16,640 nt of DNA from Micavibrio sp. UBA5703 (GCA_002420015.1 DIHF01000067.1:48851-65490); one strand, 5' to 3'. Shown: positions 7,691-15,591, counted from the first letter of the stretch. Translations and numbers: made by a program. Notes: generated from the letters alone by a model not told the origin.

Positions 7691-8335
7691 TTAAGCGGCA
7701 ACGGCAGCCGACAGATCAGCCTTCCTTTTCCTTCTGGCGCCCAGACCAGCCAGAGCGCCAAGGCCGATGGCAAACATTGGTAGCGCTGCAGGCAGGGGAA
7801 CAGCAGAAACCGCGTAAGCTATGTCAAGATTCTGGTTTCTGAGCACGGAGCCAAGGAACAGATTAACGTAGTCTGCAAGACCCGCCGAAAAGTTCTTGAT
7901 GATAACCGACGCCGTATTGTTAGAAAAGTCAATCTGGGCGCTGGCTACAGCCAGAGCGGTCGATGGAAAGCCATCAACCTGACCATAGCTAAACGAAACC
8001 GGGCCGGGAGGTATATCTATGGAGTAGCCCGCATAGCTATGACCGCCATCCGTGTAGGAGTAGCCGGCAGAGGTAAGCAAGGCCGCCCAATCAATGTCGC
8101 CGGCAAAATCGTACGAAAAAGTGATCATGCTGTTGCTCGGCAGCGTTCCCGTGATTCGGTTTACGATCAGATTGCCCAAATGGCCCGCATGTATCGTACC
8201 GGTCTGCCCGACGGATACGCTGCCCATGTTGATGTCGAACCCGCTGTAATCAACCACAACGGCAGAAGCGGGGGACGGGCTAAACATCGCGCAGAACGCA
8301 AAGCCAGCCAGATGCAGAAAGCCACGAATTTTCAT
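7691..8335 (-). CDS. PEP-CTERM (VPLPA-type) surface protein
   Basis: The 214-residue exported protein is a predicted exosortase substrate. It has a signal peptide (about 1-25, cleavage after ASA) and a 150-residue middle region rich in Gly, Ser, Asn and Tyr with alternating strands. The C-terminal sorting signal is a VPLPA motif (179-183), a hydrophobic helix (about 184-200) and a basic cluster RRKRK (201-205). In this family an exosortase cuts at the motif and releases or attaches the protein at the surface, often with the EPS made by the same locus. Unusually, nine residues (ADLSAAVAA) follow the basic cluster. The ATG at 8335 is backed by an AGAAGGA ribosome binding site. The gene is a single unit ending at the terminator near 7650, divergent from the prsT-like gene. 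The exosortase is not in this window. Confidence 0.85.
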   Translation of the reverse strand: MKIRGFLHLAGFAFCAMFSPSPASAVVVDYSGFDINMGSVSVGQTGTIHAGHLGNLIVNRITGTLPSNSMITFSYDFAGDIDWAALLTSAGYSYTDGGHSYAGYSIDIPPGPVSFSYGQVDGFPSTALAVASAQIDFSNNTASVIIKNFSAGLADYVNLFLGSVLRNQNLDIAYAVSAVPLPAALPMFAIGLGALAGLGARRKRKADLSAAVAA

Positions 8336-8552
8336 TTTTTATCCTTCTTGATTATTGCCGTTGAGAAACGCACGCACAACGCGACTGAAAACGTTTAACA
8401 CAGCGCGGAAGGTCATTACAACCTGTTTATTTGAAAATCTTGGGGGAATTTCCGAAATATATACGCAAATACAAACTTGTGGCAAAAAACTTCAAAATGC
8501 CATATCTGAAATGGCAACTTTTAACCCTGATGCTGGAGAGAAGCGCGTAGCT
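8336..8552. promoter_or_regulatory. divergent intergenic region between the PEP-CTERM and prsT-like genes
   Basis: These 217 bases must hold the promoters of both divergent genes. The region includes an inverted repeat TGCCAT-7-ATGGCA (8498-8516) and a further TGGCA at 8480-8484. On the plus strand, TTGAAA (8431-8436) precedes an AT-rich AAATATATA stretch (8455-8463) that could serve as a -10 region with loose spacing. On the minus strand, TTGTAA and TTAAAC are 17 bases apart, but the second box is a weak -10 match. No convincing sigma54 site (GG-N10-GC) was found, although PEP-CTERM genes are known to be sigma54-controlled in some bacteria. Confidence 0.45.
8498..8516. repeat. inverted repeat TGCCAT-N7-ATGGCA upstream of the prsT-like gene
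   Basis: TGCCAT (8498-8503) and ATGGCA (8511-8516) are perfect reverse complements spaced by seven bases, about 36 bases before the chosen prsT start at 8553. The geometry suits a dimeric transcription factor. A third TGGCA half-site lies at 8480-8484. Confidence 0.5.
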
Positions 8553-10931
8553 ATGTGTAGAAATTTTTTTCATATAGCTGGAGTTATTCTGGCGTGCGCA
8601 GCTCTGGCCGCTTGCGATGGCCCGGAAGAAAAATATGAAAAATATTTGCGGCGCGGCGATTCCTATTATCAAGATCAGGACTATATCAAGGCGCGACTGG
8701 AATACAGGAATGCTGCAAAGATTATGCCTGCCAGCCCCCGCGCCATATACAGCCTGGGATTGATTGAGGAGGCTGAGGGAAATCTGCAAAGCGCCCTTTC
8801 GGCTTTTTTGACCTGTGAGCAACAAGATCCATCGTTTAAGCCTGTCGTTGTCAAGCTGGCGGAATTTTTCCTGACTTCGGGACAAATCGAGCAAGCGCGC
8901 ACGCGTGTCGACAAGATTCTGAAGATGGAGCCGGACAATGTGACCGCGCATGCTCTTAAGGGGTCCATATTGCTCAAGGAAAGAGATTTTAGCGGGGCCG
9001 AGGCTGAGGTGCAGCGCGCTTTGAAACTCGATCCGTCAAGCGTCGTTGCGCATTCGGTGCTGGCCGGTATCCATGTGGGAAGAAATGACCCTGCGGCGGC
9101 TCTTGGGGTGCTTGATAAAGCCATATCCCTAAATCCTAAAGAGCTGTCTTTTTTTCTGCTGAAGGCGACCGTCCATAGTGAGCAGGGGGATATTGCCGCC
9201 GTCACGAAAACTTACAGGGAAATTTTTGCGCTCTATCCGGAGGAAATCCGTTTCAGGTTCGATCTGGCGGCAATTTTACAGGAAGCAGGGCAGGCCGATG
9301 AAGCAAGAAACGTATACCGGGAAACGGCGCGTGACTTTCCCAAAAATCTTGAGGCCAAACACAGACTGGGAAAGTTTATAGAAGAAAAAGAGGGTGTGAA
9401 TTCTGCAGAGAAAGAAATCCACGCCTATATTCAATCTGAACCCGATCAGAAAATTTTTCATCTCTGGCTGGCCGATCTTTATATCAGAAACGCTCAGGAT
9501 GAGCGGGCGATTGCCGCGCTCAAAAATATTATCGAGAGCGAACCCGATGACTGGATCGGCCTTAACGCCAATACGGCTCTTGCCCGAATCCAGCTCGGTA
9601 AGGGCGATGTAGAGTTGGCCCAAAAATTAATTGATGCCGTGCTCAAGAGGGATGTCAACAATGAGGAGGCAAACCTGCTGAGGGCCAATCTTTCCTTTTC
9701 GCAGGGGGACTACCAAACGGCCATAGCCGATCTCAGAAAAATCCTGACCGGAAATCCGGGATTTCTCAAAGCCTCAAGAATTCTTGCCGAAGCCCTTCTT
9801 TTACAGGGGCGGATCGATCTGGCGATTGACACGCTTATTCAGGCAACGAAGAAAACGCCCGATGACAAAGGCACCCTGGTAAGATTGGCACAGCTCTACA
9901 CGTTACGCGGCGAGGGTGACAAGGCGCATGAGATCCTTTCGGGTATCACCGGGATAGATCCATCCTATCCGGTTGCATGGGAAACTCTGGCAAGGCTTGC
10001 AATCGAAAACAAGCAATGGGGCAGGGCAGACACAATGGTTGCAAAACTTGCCGCGCTTCAAGGTCAGCAGGAAACAGCGACCTTTCTCAAGGCGCAGGTT
10101 GAAGAAGGATATGGCAGAAGTGCTGAAGCTACTGCTCTTTATAAGGATGTCATCAGGAAAAATTCTTCTGCGCCTATCGCGGCATATGCGCTAACAGCTT
10201 TGCTGAAGACGGCGGCTACGAAGGAGCAATTGACGGATGCAAGGGGCTTTCTTGTTTCTCTCAATTCTCAAAACCCGGCAATCTTGACGGTTCTTGGGAA
10301 AATTGAAGAACTGCTGGGGCAGGCCGATGCCGCAGAGGCCGCTTTCAGATCGGCCATCCTTCAAAAGCCCCAAAATCAGGACGCTTATGTCTCTCTTGCC
10401 GATGTTCTTCTCAAGCAAGGGCAGGTGGAAAGCGCAATCGAGATTTTGGGGCAAGCGGAAGCGGCCGTTCCTTCGGATATCAAGGCGCCCATGATGCGCG
10501 CCGGCCTTCTGGTTAAAACCGGCAAGGTGGATGAAGCCGTCGCTGCGTATGAAAAAATTCTCGATCGCAACGACATGGCGGAAGTTGCCGCCAACAATCT
10601 TGCGCAAACGCTTGCGGACTATAAGCGTGAAGATAAGGCGGCGCTGGAGAAAGCAAGGCTGGTTGCGGAACGCTTCATCAACTCAGACAACCCGTATTAT
10701 CTTGATACGCTCGGATGGGTATATTTCAGGCAGGGCAACTTTACACAGGCGCAACCGATTTTGTCCAAGGCCGTTAATCTTCTTAAGGAGCCGAACCCGG
10801 AGATATATTATCACTATGGCGCATCGTTGCTGAAGCAGGGACAGAAAGAAGAAGCTGAAAAATACCTCAAGCTGGCGGTATCCGGCCCTAGATATCATGG
10901 TTTTGACGAAGCGATGGCTTTGCTGGAATGA
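8553..10931 (+). CDS. prsT: PrsT-like TPR-repeat lipoprotein of the PEP-CTERM system
   Basis: The 792-residue lipoprotein consists almost wholly of tetratricopeptide repeats, the hallmark of PrsT, a TPR protein found with exosortases and EPS genes and thought to act as a scaffold. The frame is open from TTG at 8355, but the ATG at 8553 gives a clean lipoprotein signal: MCRNFFH, a hydrophobic core, then LAAC with the lipidated Cys at residue 21. A GGAG lies 14 bases upstream, a rather long spacing. Asp at the +2 position would favour inner-membrane retention by E. coli rules. Repeats of about 34 residues run from about residue 25 to the end, many with the A...Y....  P pattern. The last part has NPYYLDTLGWVYFRQG, typical of PrsT. 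Its TGA overlaps the ATG of the glycosyltransferase gene, so the two are coupled. It could be another large TPR lipoprotein, but length and context favour PrsT. Confidence 0.85.
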   Translation: MCRNFFHIAGVILACAALAACDGPEEKYEKYLRRGDSYYQDQDYIKARLEYRNAAKIMPASPRAIYSLGLIEEAEGNLQSALSAFLTCEQQDPSFKPVVVKLAEFFLTSGQIEQARTRVDKILKMEPDNVTAHALKGSILLKERDFSGAEAEVQRALKLDPSSVVAHSVLAGIHVGRNDPAAALGVLDKAISLNPKELSFFLLKATVHSEQGDIAAVTKTYREIFALYPEEIRFRFDLAAILQEAGQADEARNVYRETARDFPKNLEAKHRLGKFIEEKEGVNSAEKEIHAYIQSEPDQKIFHLWLADLYIRNAQDERAIAALKNIIESEPDDWIGLNANTALARIQLGKGDVELAQKLIDAVLKRDVNNEEANLLRANLSFSQGDYQTAIADLRKILTGNPGFLKASRILAEALLLQGRIDLAIDTLIQATKKTPDDKGTLVRLAQLYTLRGEGDKAHEILSGITGIDPSYPVAWETLARLAIENKQWGRADTMVAKLAALQGQQETATFLKAQVEEGYGRSAEATALYKDVIRKNSSAPIAAYALTALLKTAATKEQLTDARGFLVSLNSQNPAILTVLGKIEELLGQADAAEAAFRSAILQKPQNQDAYVSLADVLLKQGQVESAIEILGQAEAAVPSDIKAPMMRAGLLVKTGKVDEAVAAYEKILDRNDMAEVAANNLAQTLADYKREDKAALEKARLVAERFINSDNPYYLDTLGWVYFRQGNFTQAQPILSKAVNLLKEPNPEIYYHYGASLLKQGQKEEAEKYLKLAVSGPRYHGFDEAMALLE

Positions 10932-13072
10932 CAGAAAATTTCCTTGTCATCTCCGGACATGATTATCGAAGCTCTCGGCGCGCCAATATTCACTTCATCG
11001 CCAGCGAACTGGTCAGGCGCGGTTCAGTCAGGTTTTTCTCTGTCGGTTTCAGCAGCCTTTCAAAGATTAAAAAAGATCCGCGTCTGTCCTTGTGGGATAA
11101 AGCAAACAGCGTGGAACGCTCTGAAGATGGCGTTGAGTGCTATTTATGGCGCACGGCGCTGCATCCGGTAAATCTGGCGCGGTTGCGCCTATCCCTGTTG
11201 GAAGGGGTGTGGTTCAAATTATACGCAAGGCACTCCCCGGCCGTTCTGCGCCAGTGGATTGCCGAAGCCGACACGATCATCATCGAATCCGGCGCGGGCA
11301 TTATTTTTTTCGATCTGATTAAAACCCTTAATCCTGATGCAAAAATTATTTACCGCGCCTCGGACGCTCTCGGCACGATTGGCTGTGCAGGATTTTTACA
11401 GGAAGAACTGACCCGCATCGCGCCGGGATTCGATGGTGCCGCTATCCCATCGCCGTCTCTGGCTTCCGAATTTCCGGAAGGCACAATGCTAGCTATCGTT
11501 CCACATGGCATAGATAAAAACGCGTTGATATCTGACATGCCTTCGCCGTATCCGGCTGGAACGCATCTGGTGTCGGTCGGGTCAATGTTGTTTGATCCCG
11601 CGTTTTTTGAAATCGCGGCATCGGCGTTTCCAGATGTGACATTCCACATTATCGGCGCAGGCAAAGGTGCGGAAGGGCTGGGTGCGCCAAATATCCGCGT
11701 TTACGGCGAAATGCCGTTTGTACAGACGTTGCCTTACCTCAAACATGCGAATGCGGGTATTGCACCATACGCAGGCGGCAAGGTTGAGCCCTATCTGGCG
11801 GACACCTCCATGAAGCTGATCCAGTTCGGCGCACTCGGTCTTCCGGCTATTTGCCCGGATATTGTCGTCGGTGGGCATAAGGGGCGGTTTGGATATCGTC
11901 CCGGCGATTCCGTTTCCATTGGAGCAGCTATAAAAAATGCGCTGGCCTTTGGACGTTTTGAGGGCGCTGCACCTCCGTCATGGGCAGATGTGGCGCAGAG
12001 TATTGCACGTATCCCAAAGCACGAGAACGCAAGGACTTATAAGATGCATATCCTCGCCTCTCCGGCATTTTCAAACAGGCATGACAATCCCTACAACGCC
12101 CTGTTGTACGAAGCCATAAAACAAAAAGGGTGCGAGGTTTCCGATTTTGATAAAAAGCTTATGTTGTGCGGCAAGCACGACATTCTTCACATGCATTGGC
12201 CCGATCTGACGATCAACCGGAAAAACCCGCTTTTGTTTTTGGTGGCGGTTGCTTATCTGGTTTGTGTTGTTGCTCTTTGTAAAATCAAAGGTACTAAAAT
12301 CGTCTGGACGGTGCACAATCTTCTGCCTCATGACGTCTATCACAAAACACTTACGCGAAAAATTCTGCACTGGTTTGCCGGGCGTTGCGATGGCCTGATT
12401 TTCTTAAGCGGGTCCAGCAGGGAAGATTTCAGATCTGTTTATCCTCTGCGGCGGGAGCCGCTTTCGGCAGTCGTGCCTCACGGCCATTACAAGCCGGTCT
12501 ATCCGCAGTTTCCAGGCCGCACGGATGCAAGGGAGAAACTAGGTCTTCCTGCGGGTGCACATATAGCCCTGTTTTTTGGACAGATCAGGCGCTATAAGAA
12601 CGTCGAAAAACTCATCACAGAATTTTCCGGTATCAAAAAGAAAGACTCTTTTCTTTTGGTCGCCGGTTCGGTGAAAGATCCGGCACTGAAGCCGGCTCTG
12701 GAACAGGCTGCGCAGGGAAAGGACAATATCCGCCTCGATCTGAAATTTATTCCTGACGAGGATATCCCGTATTATTTTGCGGCGGCAGATATCGTTGTTC
12801 TGCCTTATACCAATATCCTTAATTCAGGCGCGGCGCTTTTAGCGCTGTCCTTCGACCGCCCTGTCGTCGTTCCCGCTTTGGGATCGCTCAGAGAGCTTCA
12901 GGAAATGGTTGGCAGCGATTGGGTGAGGTTGTACGAAGGAGAGATCAACACACAGATTTTGGAACGTCATATTGTGGACGCTCCGCCCCTGAATGGAAAA
13001 TGCCCGCTGAAATGCTTCAACTGGGACAGCATAGCGGATAAGACAATCGGGTTGTACCAGGCGATTATTTGA
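10928..13072 (+). CDS. bifunctional glycosyltransferase: GumK-like (GT70) fused to GumI-like (GT94)
   Basis: Two complete glycosyltransferases lie in one 714-residue chain. Residues 1 to about 365 closely resemble Xanthomonas GumK, which adds glucuronic acid from UDP-GlcA to the lipid-linked xanthan precursor. Shared landmarks are HDYRSSRRANIHFI (11-24), RASDALGTI (143-151, with D146 matching the catalytic Asp157 of GumK), GSMLFDP (218-224), YGEM (259-262) and YLADTSMKL (289-297). Residues 373-714 resemble GumI, which adds a beta-mannose to that glucuronic acid from GDP-Man: HMHWPD (421-426), TVHNLLPHD (461-469), PHGHY (517-521), FGQIRRYK (550-557), VVLPYTNILNSGAALLALS (623-641) and GSDWVRLYEGE (662-672). 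A hydrophobic stretch (about 434-451) may touch the membrane. Sugar specificity of either half is inferred from homology. The gene overlaps prsT by four bases (ATGA). A Shine-Dalgarno sequence and an ATG lie at the domain junction. Its stop overlaps the convergent pyruvyl transferase gene by eight bases. Confidence 0.88.
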   Translation: MTENFLVISGHDYRSSRRANIHFIASELVRRGSVRFFSVGFSSLSKIKKDPRLSLWDKANSVERSEDGVECYLWRTALHPVNLARLRLSLLEGVWFKLYARHSPAVLRQWIAEADTIIIESGAGIIFFDLIKTLNPDAKIIYRASDALGTIGCAGFLQEELTRIAPGFDGAAIPSPSLASEFPEGTMLAIVPHGIDKNALISDMPSPYPAGTHLVSVGSMLFDPAFFEIAASAFPDVTFHIIGAGKGAEGLGAPNIRVYGEMPFVQTLPYLKHANAGIAPYAGGKVEPYLADTSMKLIQFGALGLPAICPDIVVGGHKGRFGYRPGDSVSIGAAIKNALAFGRFEGAAPPSWADVAQSIARIPKHENARTYKMHILASPAFSNRHDNPYNALLYEAIKQKGCEVSDFDKKLMLCGKHDILHMHWPDLTINRKNPLLFLVAVAYLVCVVALCKIKGTKIVWTVHNLLPHDVYHKTLTRKILHWFAGRCDGLIFLSGSSREDFRSVYPLRREPLSAVVPHGHYKPVYPQFPGRTDAREKLGLPAGAHIALFFGQIRRYKNVEKLITEFSGIKKKDSFLLVAGSVKDPALKPALEQAAQGKDNIRLDLKFIPDEDIPYYFAAADIVVLPYTNILNSGAALLALSFDRPVVVPALGSLRELQEMVGSDWVRLYEGEINTQILERHIVDAPPLNGKCPLKCFNWDSIADKTIGLYQAII
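12031..12046 (+). promoter_or_regulatory. internal Shine-Dalgarno and ATG at the GumK/GumI junction
   Basis: AAGGA (12031-12035) sits eight bases before an in-frame ATG (12044-12046), near-ideal spacing. This ATG is residue 373, exactly where the GumI-like domain begins (MHILASP). It may let ribosomes make a free 342-residue GumI-like protein in addition to the fusion. It may also be a relic of when the two genes were separate. Confidence 0.55.
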
Positions 13073-14195
13073 AATTAGCTCGCGCAAGCTCGACAATCCC
13101 CGGAAGATGTTGATTCACTTTCTTGCGTAAATCTTCCCGTCTTTTAATGGCCTCTATAATCTTGAGTGAGACTTGGGCAGGATTGGTTGCTAACTCTTCG
13201 GGAGCAGAAAGCAGATCGGCATCCTGTAAACCAAACAGGGAGTAAAGCCCTTCAAATTTATCTTGATAAGTAAAACAGAATGCAGGCGTTCCGGTTCCCA
13301 GTGCAAGGATAGCGGCGTGCATGCGTCCTGTGATCAAAAAGTCAACTTCTGAGAGGGCGGCCTTTATAGCGCCCGGGCTTTCGGGAGGAAGCATATAAAT
13401 TCGCTCCTTATACGAAGGGGAGAGTGAGTTTGCTATTGTCTCCAAAAGTTTCTGATCCGGTTGATTAAAACGAACATCATGCGGTATCAGCAGAACAGAA
13501 CGCGCATCCCTCATCAGGGTTTTTAAAACCTCAGTGAGCGCATTCTGCACAGTGTTATCTTTACTGAAATGGAGATAGTTCGCATTCAAAGCAAAAACTT
13601 CATCGCCGGCCTTCTTTCGGGCTGATATCCACTCGCTTGCCTTTTGAGCAATAGGATGTTCAGGGTAGGACCTCGCCAGAAAAGCCACATCGGCTGTTTG
13701 CCGGATAGGACGATCCAAAGACTCTTCCATACGTTTGTAAGAAATAGGATCGCGTGCACAGATCACAACATTTTCCGGCAAACTTCTTAAGGTATCGCGT
13801 GCGCCTTTCTCCGGCGACTTGCTGTAGCTTGCACCAAGAATAGTTGCTTTCTTTCCTAACCTGGCGGCTCTGTCCAGCAGGGTCAGCCTTCTTTGGACTG
13901 AAAGTGGACTATAGCTGCCGTCAATGATATCTGCGCCGATCAGAAAGATACCTGAAATCTTTTGTATCCTGGAAAACAGCAAAGACCGCTGTATAGGGGA
14001 TCCCTTGTAGAAAAACCGTTCTGCAGCAATGCGTCGATCAATTTTTTCATCAAGTTCCCAGCGCTTCCCATAGACCAGTGCTACAGATTCTGCTTCCTGC
14101 TGCCGGAGAAACCTCACTGTTGCAGAAATCATGGCGGCATCACCAAGGCTTCCTGGCGTTGCCGGGGGAATAATAAGTTGCTTTCCTTTGGTCAT
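13065..14195 (-). CDS. polysaccharide pyruvyl transferase family protein
   Basis: The 376-residue cytoplasmic enzyme of the PS_pyruv_trans family (PF04230) is predicted to transfer pyruvate from phosphoenolpyruvate to a sugar of the EPS repeat as a ketal. Family signs are GSLGD (15-19), GADIIDGSYS (87-96), ARDP (147-150), TADVAFLA (167-174), IPHDVR (237-242), and the C-terminal block DFLITGRMHAAILALGTGTP (285-304) with FTYQDKFEGL (308-317). The overall form is nearer to the WcaK/AmsJ and CsaB type than to the shorter GumL. The acceptor sugar cannot be read from sequence; the terminal mannose of a GumI-type side chain is a reasonable guess. The ATG at 14195 has a weak AGAAG upstream. The gene stands alone on the minus strand, convergent with the glycosyltransferase (eight-base overlap) and divergent from the flippase. 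Confidence 0.85.
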   Translation of the reverse strand: MTKGKQLIIPPATPGSLGDAAMISATVRFLRQQEAESVALVYGKRWELDEKIDRRIAAERFFYKGSPIQRSLLFSRIQKISGIFLIGADIIDGSYSPLSVQRRLTLLDRAARLGKKATILGASYSKSPEKGARDTLRSLPENVVICARDPISYKRMEESLDRPIRQTADVAFLARSYPEHPIAQKASEWISARKKAGDEVFALNANYLHFSKDNTVQNALTEVLKTLMRDARSVLLIPHDVRFNQPDQKLLETIANSLSPSYKERIYMLPPESPGAIKAALSEVDFLITGRMHAAILALGTGTPAFCFTYQDKFEGLYSLFGLQDADLLSAPEELATNPAQVSLKIIEAIKRREDLRKKVNQHLPGIVELARANFK

Positions 14196-14251
14196 TTATT
14201 CATCTTCTTTTGAGGCATTCAAAACTTGCAGCACTTCTTGTAGAGAGTTTT

Positions 14252-14283
14252 ACTGCAAAAGCCATCATAAAACTGCACTAGCC
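14252..14283 (+). repeat. direct repeat ACTGCANNAGCC in the pyruvyl transferase/flippase intergenic region
   Basis: ACTGCAAAAGCC (14252-14263) and ACTGCACTAGCC (14272-14283) match at ten of twelve positions and are offset by 20 bases, close to two helical turns. They lie in the 151-base divergent intergenic region, just before a candidate -10 box for the flippase gene. A tandem transcription-factor site is possible. Confidence 0.45.
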
Positions 14284-14303
14284 TTTTCCTGTAGGCTTAT
14301 GAT
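14273..14303 (+). promoter_or_regulatory. weak candidate promoter of the flippase gene
   Basis: TATGAT (14298-14303) is a good -10 match, with only a poor -35 (CTGCAC, 14273-14278, 19 bases upstream). The second copy of the direct repeat overlaps the -35 position, which would suit an activator-dependent promoter. The leader would be about 36 bases. Confidence 0.3.
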
Positions 14304-14346
14304 AAAACCCTACTGAAAAATATAGAAAAAAGCCAAAAGAACAAAA

Positions 14347-15591
14347 ATGGCTCAAACAAGCCTCAAAAAAGATGCGGCGTATGTTTACGCGGGGTACTTT
14401 CTCCGCTATGCGAGCCTGCTCGTTCTTATTCCTTATTATGGCCGTGTTCTCGGACCGATCAATTACGGCCAGGTTCTGGCTGCAATGTCCCTCATGGGCA
14501 TCGTCTGGATGGTGGTAAATTTTGGTCTTTCCCAGACAGGCGCGCGCGATCTGGCGACCGCTGCAAACCGCGAGGAAACCGATAGAATATTTACGCGCCT
14601 GATCATGGCGCGTTTCGTCCTGGCTCCTGTCGGAATTGCTATAGGCATCGGCGGAACGTATTTTTCCCCTCTTTTGTCGAGTGACCCGTTATTCGGTATC
14701 ATGGCGACGCTTCTGGGCCTTCTGAGCGCCTTCAATCTTGGCTGGTTTTTTCAGGGGTTGCGGCAGTTCCGCCGTTCGATGACGGTCGAGGCGCTGGCTT
14801 ATCCGCTGAATGTTTTGTTCGTTCTGTTGCTGGTCCGGTCGCCGGAGGACGGGATTTATGCGCTGGTTGCGCTGGTTGCGTCTGCGGCGATTTGTACGGC
14901 GACAGCTTACGCGCTGGCTTTCCGCCAGGCCCGCTTTCGTGGATGGGTGTTTGCGGACGCGCTGGCCGAGATCAAGGGATCTTCTACCCTGTTTCTGAAT
15001 TCCGTGAACGCCATGATCATGATTACAGGCTCGACGTATCTGCTGAGCCTTTTATCGACACCTGAGCAGGTGGGATATTTCGGTGCAGCGGAGCGTCTGA
15101 TTGCCTTTGGTCTGGCGATGTTGGGGCCGGCCTCGCAGATCCTGATGCCCTCCATCGCGCATCATATGAAGTATGACGAAAGCGTTTCAGGCCGCCTGAT
15201 TAAATATGGTTTGCTTCTCGAATTGGCTTATGGTCTGTGCGTGATGATCGGAGGCGTTCTGCTGTCGCCGTTCATACTTCCCCTTATTCTCGGGAATGGA
15301 TTTGTGCCAAGCGTTCTGCCGTTCCAGATTCTGGTCTGCCTTTTTCCCTTCGCGGCATTCCGGCACGCCTTCGGGAATTATGTTCTGATCCCGCAGAAAA
15401 AAGAGCGCTGGCTTCTTCTGGCTTTTACGATCGGCAATATCGTCAATCTCATCATTGCCTTCGTCGCCGCCAGCCATTGGGGCGCGATGGGCATGGCGGC
15501 AGCAAGATTGACAGGAGAAGCCGTTATCGCGGCGGTCTTGCTGATTGTTGCTTTGCGTCTAAGGATGCTGCCCTTAAAAAGATTCTCCTAA
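14347..15591 (+). CDS. wzx: Wzx-type polysaccharide flippase (MOP superfamily)
   Basis: The 414-residue integral membrane protein should turn lipid-linked repeat units from the cytoplasmic to the periplasmic face. It begins with the typical Wzx N-terminus (KDAAYVYAGYFLRYASLLVLIPYYGRVLG in outline) and carries a YGQVL motif near residue 40. Around residues 130-141 it has NLGWFFQGLRQF, a signature of RfbX-like flippases (PF01943). It shows about 12 hydrophobic segments and ends with a basic cytoplasmic tail. The ribosome binding site is poor (AAAAGAAC). Its TAA overlaps the TAG of the convergent polymerase gene. The family is clear; the exact substrate is unknown. Confidence 0.9.
   Translation: MAQTSLKKDAAYVYAGYFLRYASLLVLIPYYGRVLGPINYGQVLAAMSLMGIVWMVVNFGLSQTGARDLATAANREETDRIFTRLIMARFVLAPVGIAIGIGGTYFSPLLSSDPLFGIMATLLGLLSAFNLGWFFQGLRQFRRSMTVEALAYPLNVLFVLLLVRSPEDGIYALVALVASAAICTATAYALAFRQARFRGWVFADALAEIKGSSTLFLNSVNAMIMITGSTYLLSLLSTPEQVGYFGAAERLIAFGLAMLGPASQILMPSIAHHMKYDESVSGRLIKYGLLLELAYGLCVMIGGVLLSPFILPLILGNGFVPSVLPFQILVCLFPFAAFRHAFGNYVLIPQKKERWLLLAFTIGNIVNLIIAFVAASHWGAMGMAAARLTGEAVIAAVLLIVALRLRMLPLKRFS

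Noticed and set aside
8479..8496. Sigma54-like site (TGTGGCA...CTTCA) before prsT
   Set aside because: The -24 GG is present, but the element ten bases later is CA rather than GC, so it misses the essential -12 bases.
8355..8552. N-terminal extension of the prsT-like gene from TTG at 8355
   Set aside because: The extension has no signal or domain and would place the lipoprotein signal 67 residues inside the protein. The ATG at 8553 gives a standard lipobox.
13061..13095. Possible terminator between the glycosyltransferase and pyruvyl transferase genes
   Set aside because: AGCT...AGCT pairs are short, lie inside the coding end and have no T run on either strand.
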